Source: Planctomycetota bacterium
GTDB lineage: Bacteria > Planctomycetota > Phycisphaerae > Sedimentisphaerales > Anaerobacaceae
NCBI GenBank assembly: GCA_023135255.1
Contig: JAGLTN010000155.1
Coordinates: forward strand, 1 to 9,486
DNA: 9,486 bases
Direction: 5' to 3'
Made by a program: the position numbers and the translations under genes. Below, piece after piece: positions 7,191-9,486 of this stretch (its first letter is position 1; every line of letters begins with the position of its first letter). A model generated the notes under the pieces. That model worked only from the letters and a program-made list of their open reading frames with translations, did no database searches and was not told the origin of the DNA.

Positions 7191-8215
7191 CAACCGTTGA
7201 TATAAAACCAAGGCTGATAGCGTTTGAGGTCACTCGCAGGTGCAAGCTTAGCTGTAAACATTGCAGGGCTAATGCCGGAGCAGACAGAAGCGGCGAGCTT
7301 GATACCGATCAATGCAAAAAAATAATCGATTCGCTGGCGGCTTATCAGAAATGCGTTTTGATATTTACCGGCGGCGAGCCTATGGAACGGGATGACATCT
7401 ACGAACTCATCTCTTACAGCCGAGATGCGGGGCTGAGGAATGTACTGGCGACCTGCGGATATTCGATCAATGAGACAACGATAGAAAAATTGAAGCAGGC
7501 GGGGATCATGTCGCTGTCGTTTTCGATAGATGCTGCGACGGCCCAAAGACACGATGCTTTCAGACAGGTTACGGGGGCGTTTGATTCAGCCATCAAGGCG
7601 GCTAAAGTTGCTAAAAAAGCTGGCATGAGGTTTCAGATCAATACTACCATTAGCAAGCTGAACATTGCCGATGTTGAAAAAGTTGCTAAGCTTAGTTGTG
7701 AGTTGGGAGCATATTGTTTTAATCCGTTTATTCTTGTTCCGACGGGCAGAGCTGATGCGCTGACTGATGAGATACTTGATGCGAGCCAATATGAAGATTT
7801 GCTGCATAAGCTGCTTGAGATAAAACAGAATTTGCCTATCGAGGTGAGGGTAACATGCGGGCCTCAATTTGCGAGGCTTTGCAGGCAGGAAGATGCAAAA
7901 TTAAGCGCGAGTACCAGCGGGTGTATGGGTGGCAGGGGGTTTGGTTTTATCAGCTATAAGGGTGATATACAGACTTGCGGCTTTTTGGATATCTCGGCGG
8001 GCAATCTTGTTGAGAATGGTTACGATTTTGGAAAGATATGGACGCAGTCGAAATTTCTAAATGAGATTCGGGCGGTTAACGACTATAAGGGCAAATGCGG
8101 GATTTGTGAATATCTCAGCAGTTGCGGCGGGTGCAGGGCAAGGGCGTTTACGATGACTGGTGACTATGCCGGAAGCGATCCGGTTTGCGATTTTAAACCT
8201 TCGAGGAGCAAATAA
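7187..8215 (+). CDS. ahbD: AhbD, radical SAM heme synthase: Fe-coproporphyrin III to heme b
   Basis: Oxidatively decarboxylates the two propionates of Fe-coproporphyrin III to vinyl groups, giving heme b without oxygen. The start P-R-L-I-A-F-E-V-T-R-R-C19-K-L-S-C23-K-H-C26-R-A holds the radical SAM cluster motif and the H-C-R-A signature of AhbD. T-G-G-E-P follows at 61-65. H-D-A-F-R near 120, F-Q-I-N-T-T and L-V-P-T-G-R are further family blocks. The C-terminal auxiliary-cluster region has C246, C264 (Q-T-C-G-F-L), C304, C307, C313 and C316 (C-G-I-C-E-Y-L-S-S-C-G-G-C-R-A-R-A) and C334. The length is 342 residues. The gene is coupled to hemB by ATGA; AAGAG lies rather far upstream, so re-initiation is likely. 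The main alternative is another SPASM-type maturase, but the C-G-G-C-R-A-R-A and G-D-Y context makes AhbD the strongest reading. Confidence 0.94.
   Translation: MTTVDIKPRLIAFEVTRRCKLSCKHCRANAGADRSGELDTDQCKKIIDSLAAYQKCVLIFTGGEPMERDDIYELISYSRDAGLRNVLATCGYSINETTIEKLKQAGIMSLSFSIDAATAQRHDAFRQVTGAFDSAIKAAKVAKKAGMRFQINTTISKLNIADVEKVAKLSCELGAYCFNPFILVPTGRADALTDEILDASQYEDLLHKLLEIKQNLPIEVRVTCGPQFARLCRQEDAKLSASTSGCMGGRGFGFISYKGDIQTCGFLDISAGNLVENGYDFGKIWTQSKFLNEIRAVNDYKGKCGICEYLSSCGGCRARAFTMTGDYAGSDPVCDFKPSRSK
8203..8208 (+). promoter_or_regulatory. Shine-Dalgarno GAGGAG deciding a TTG start
   Basis: GAGGAG lies eight bases before TTG at 8217. The alternative GTG at 8160 is deep inside ahbD and would add 19 residues unlike the family N-terminus, so TTG 8217 is the likely start of the siroheme decarboxylase. 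Confidence 0.75.
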
Positions 8216-8216
8216 A

Positions 8217-9182
8217 TTGCAGCTTGGACAATTGGATAAACAGATTTGTGACAGACTTCAAAAGGGGTTAAACCTATGCCAGAGGCCTTTCGCGGATATT
8301 GCTGAGGAGTTGGCCGTTAGTGAAGAGGAGGTTTTGTCACGGGTTAATGAACTGCTGGAGGCGGGGGTTATAAGAAGATTATCTGCGATGATAAATTATC
8401 GAAGCCTGGGCAGGGCAAGCACTTTGGTTGCTGCTGCGGTGGAGGCCGACAAAATCGAAGAAGTTGCGGGTGTTATCAGCGGCTTGGAAAACGTATCTCA
8501 TAATTATCAGCGGGATCATTTTTATAATCTTTGGTTTACATTGCAAGGTCAAGACCAGGCGGATATTGATCGGCAGCTGAAAAAGCTTTCGGATGAATTG
8601 AAAGTTAATTTTAAAAGCCTGCCGGTGGTGAGATTTTTTAAGCTTGATGTTAATTTCGATATTGCAGGCGGCGGTGATAAGGTGACAGAGGGGGAAAATG
8701 GGGCTGAGCAGGTTGTTGAACTGACGGATTTGCGGAAAAAAATACTTACAAAAATTCAGCACCCGATAAAACCAACCTCCAATGCTTTTGATTTTCTTTG
8801 CGATGATGAGACTGATATTGACTCGGTTTTAGAAGTACTAAGGCAATTAAAAAATGCGGGAGTGGTTAAACGGATCGCAGCGGTTTTGAATCATCGATTG
8901 CTTGGGTTTGATGCGAATGTGATGTTTGTGTGTAAGGTTGAGGAAAGCGAAACTGACTCGGCAGGATGGAGGCTGGCGGCCTACAGACAGGTTAGCCATT
9001 GCTACCAGAGAAAAGCTTTTGCCGGCTTTGATTATAATCTTTTCGCAATGATGCATGCTAAGGGGATGGGGGAAATTGTTTGCCTGGTTGATGAATTTGT
9101 CGCGAGTGAAAATATTACAGATTATCAATTGCTGACGACTGTAAGGGAATTTAAAAAGAAGCCTGTCCGGTATCAGTTTTGA
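8217..9182 (+). CDS. ahbA-ahbB: Fused siroheme decarboxylase, AhbA-AhbB in one chain
   Basis: Decarboxylates the two acetates on rings C and D of siroheme to give 12,18-didecarboxysiroheme. The family derives from Lrp/AsnC regulators and normally forms a two-subunit enzyme; here both halves are in one 321-residue chain. Half 1 (about 1-150, AhbA-like): L-D-K-Q-I-C-D-R-L-Q-K-G, R-P-F-A-D-I-A and G-V-I-R-R-L form an Lrp-type helix-turn-helix, then S-H95-N-Y97-Q-R-D-H and F-K-L-D-V-N-F. Half 2 (about 168-321, AhbB-like): L-R-K-K-I-L-T-K-I-Q, a loose helix-turn-helix region, G-V-V-K-R-I-A-A-V-L-N-H, then S-H261-C-Y263-Q-R, Y-N-L-F-A-M-M-H, and the ending R-E-F-K-K-K-P-V-R-Y, typical of AhbB. Residues about 150-167 form a glycine- and glutamate-rich linker. 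The H-x-Y-x-R motifs fit the siroheme pocket of this family. The gene begins one base after the ahbD stop. NirD-L fusions of heme d1 synthesis are the closest alternative, but the ahbC/ahbD context argues for heme synthesis. Confidence 0.9.
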   Translation: MQLGQLDKQICDRLQKGLNLCQRPFADIAEELAVSEEEVLSRVNELLEAGVIRRLSAMINYRSLGRASTLVAAAVEADKIEEVAGVISGLENVSHNYQRDHFYNLWFTLQGQDQADIDRQLKKLSDELKVNFKSLPVVRFFKLDVNFDIAGGGDKVTEGENGAEQVVELTDLRKKILTKIQHPIKPTSNAFDFLCDDETDIDSVLEVLRQLKNAGVVKRIAAVLNHRLLGFDANVMFVCKVEESETDSAGWRLAAYRQVSHCYQRKAFAGFDYNLFAMMHAKGMGEIVCLVDEFVASENITDYQLLTTVREFKKKPVRYQF

Positions 9183-9486
9183 CCGTTATTTTTCAGTTTT
9201 TGCAATCGACAATACAAGCGAGAGGCGGCTTTGAAATTGCTGAAATTGGGGCAGATGAAGTTAAAATTGCGGCTGAGAGGGGGTAGTTTTGGGGTGGAAA
9301 ATTGTCTGAATGGGCAGATATTTTGCAGGTTTTCATAGGATTTGGGTGGTGGATTGGTGATTTATTTTACGCATTTGCGTAAAAACGACGTTAAAAAAAT
9401 TGATGGTTAGGCTTTTGGCGGTTCATTTTAGCAGGTTTTTTGGTGTTTTTGGGTAAATCCAGCGAAATCGATTTTCAAAAATTTAC
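9183..9486 (+). other. Non-coding stretch after the operon, no convincing gene
   Basis: About 300 bases with no supported gene. The + strand is strikingly rich in G and T (for example around 9278-9300 and 9340-9362) and poor in C. The octamer TGAAATTG occurs at 9232-9239 and again at 9241-9248. I see no GC-rich hairpin followed by a T run, so no clear intrinsic terminator for the operon. The main structured element is the inverted repeat at 9365-9384. The distal part could be the leader of a gene beyond the window. Confidence 0.6.
9365..9384. promoter_or_regulatory. Perfect inverted repeat, possible operator
   Basis: TTTTACGCA and TGCGTAAAA are exact reverse complements separated by TT. The stem is AT-rich at its outer ends and no T run follows on either strand, so an operator for a dimeric DNA-binding protein fits better than a terminator. 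A smaller dyad, AACG-A-CGTT (9384-9392), directly abuts it. The binding protein is unknown. Confidence 0.45.

Noticed and set aside
8160..8216. Longer start (GTG 8160) for the siroheme decarboxylase
   Set aside because: It would overlap ahbD by 56 bases and add residues unlike AhbA. GAGGAG at 8203-8208 points to TTG 8217.
8217..9182. A classical Lrp/AsnC transcription regulator
   Set aside because: Two Lrp-like halves with H-N-Y-x-R and H-C-Y-x-R motifs, next to ahbC and ahbD, fit siroheme decarboxylase much better.
9183..9338. 51 open codons in frame after the ahbA-ahbB stop, possibly a small gene or readthrough tail
   Set aside because: The ending V-R-Y-Q-F is already the usual AhbB C-terminus. 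The extension is low-complexity (K-L-K-L-R-L-R) and has no good ATG with a ribosome binding site.
9400..9429. Possible promoter TTGATG with 18-base spacing to CATTTT
   Set aside because: Poor match to a -10 element in AT-rich sequence, and no downstream gene is visible to support it.
9453..9486. GTAAAT/ATTTAC arms around a AAATCGATTT palindrome at the window edge
   Set aside because: Six-base AT-rich arms are expected by chance, and the element is cut by the window end.

Overview
The window is almost entirely one strand of tightly packed genes (all on +). It encodes a heme-making operon of the siroheme-dependent (alternative, 'Ahb') type, fused to the tail of a cytochrome c maturation locus. 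The gene set suggests a bacterium with mainly anaerobic metabolism, such as a sulfate reducer or an anaerobic planctomycete. No gene here settles the phylum. Base composition is moderate and codon use looks even from end to end, so I see no sign of recent transfer inside the window.

Layout. Positions 1-23 are the last codons of an upstream gene whose stop overlaps the next start. Positions 20-646 encode a stand-alone C-terminal part of CcmF (heme-to-cytochrome c ligation, System I). Positions 643-1317 encode an unrecognised secreted, membrane-anchored protein. Then come hemA (1298-2569), hemC (2569-3495), a cobA-hemD fusion (3488-5008), ahbC (start re-assigned to 5059, to 6204), hemB (start re-assigned to 6216, to 7190), ahbD (7187-8215) and a fused ahbA-ahbB (TTG start at 8217, to 9182). 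The last ~300 bases hold no convincing gene. They contain a perfect 9-bp inverted repeat that could be an operator for a neighbouring gene.

How the genes work together. HemA makes glutamate-1-semialdehyde from glutamyl-tRNA, HemB makes porphobilinogen, HemC makes hydroxymethylbilane, and the HemD half closes it to uroporphyrinogen III. The CobA half methylates that to precorrin-2. After oxidation and iron insertion (enzyme not in the window) siroheme is decarboxylated by AhbA/B, converted to Fe-coproporphyrin III by the radical SAM enzyme AhbC, and to heme b by the radical SAM enzyme AhbD. The two steps not encoded here are glutamate-1-semialdehyde aminomutase (HemL) and precorrin-2 dehydrogenase/ferrochelatase (SirC/CysG-N/Met8 type). 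The product, heme, is the substrate of the CcmF machinery encoded at the head of the operon, so synthesis and use of heme appear to be co-expressed.

Most junctions are overlaps or near-contacts. The only real gap inside the run is 50 bases, before ahbC. I see no promoter inside the operon and no clear terminator after it.
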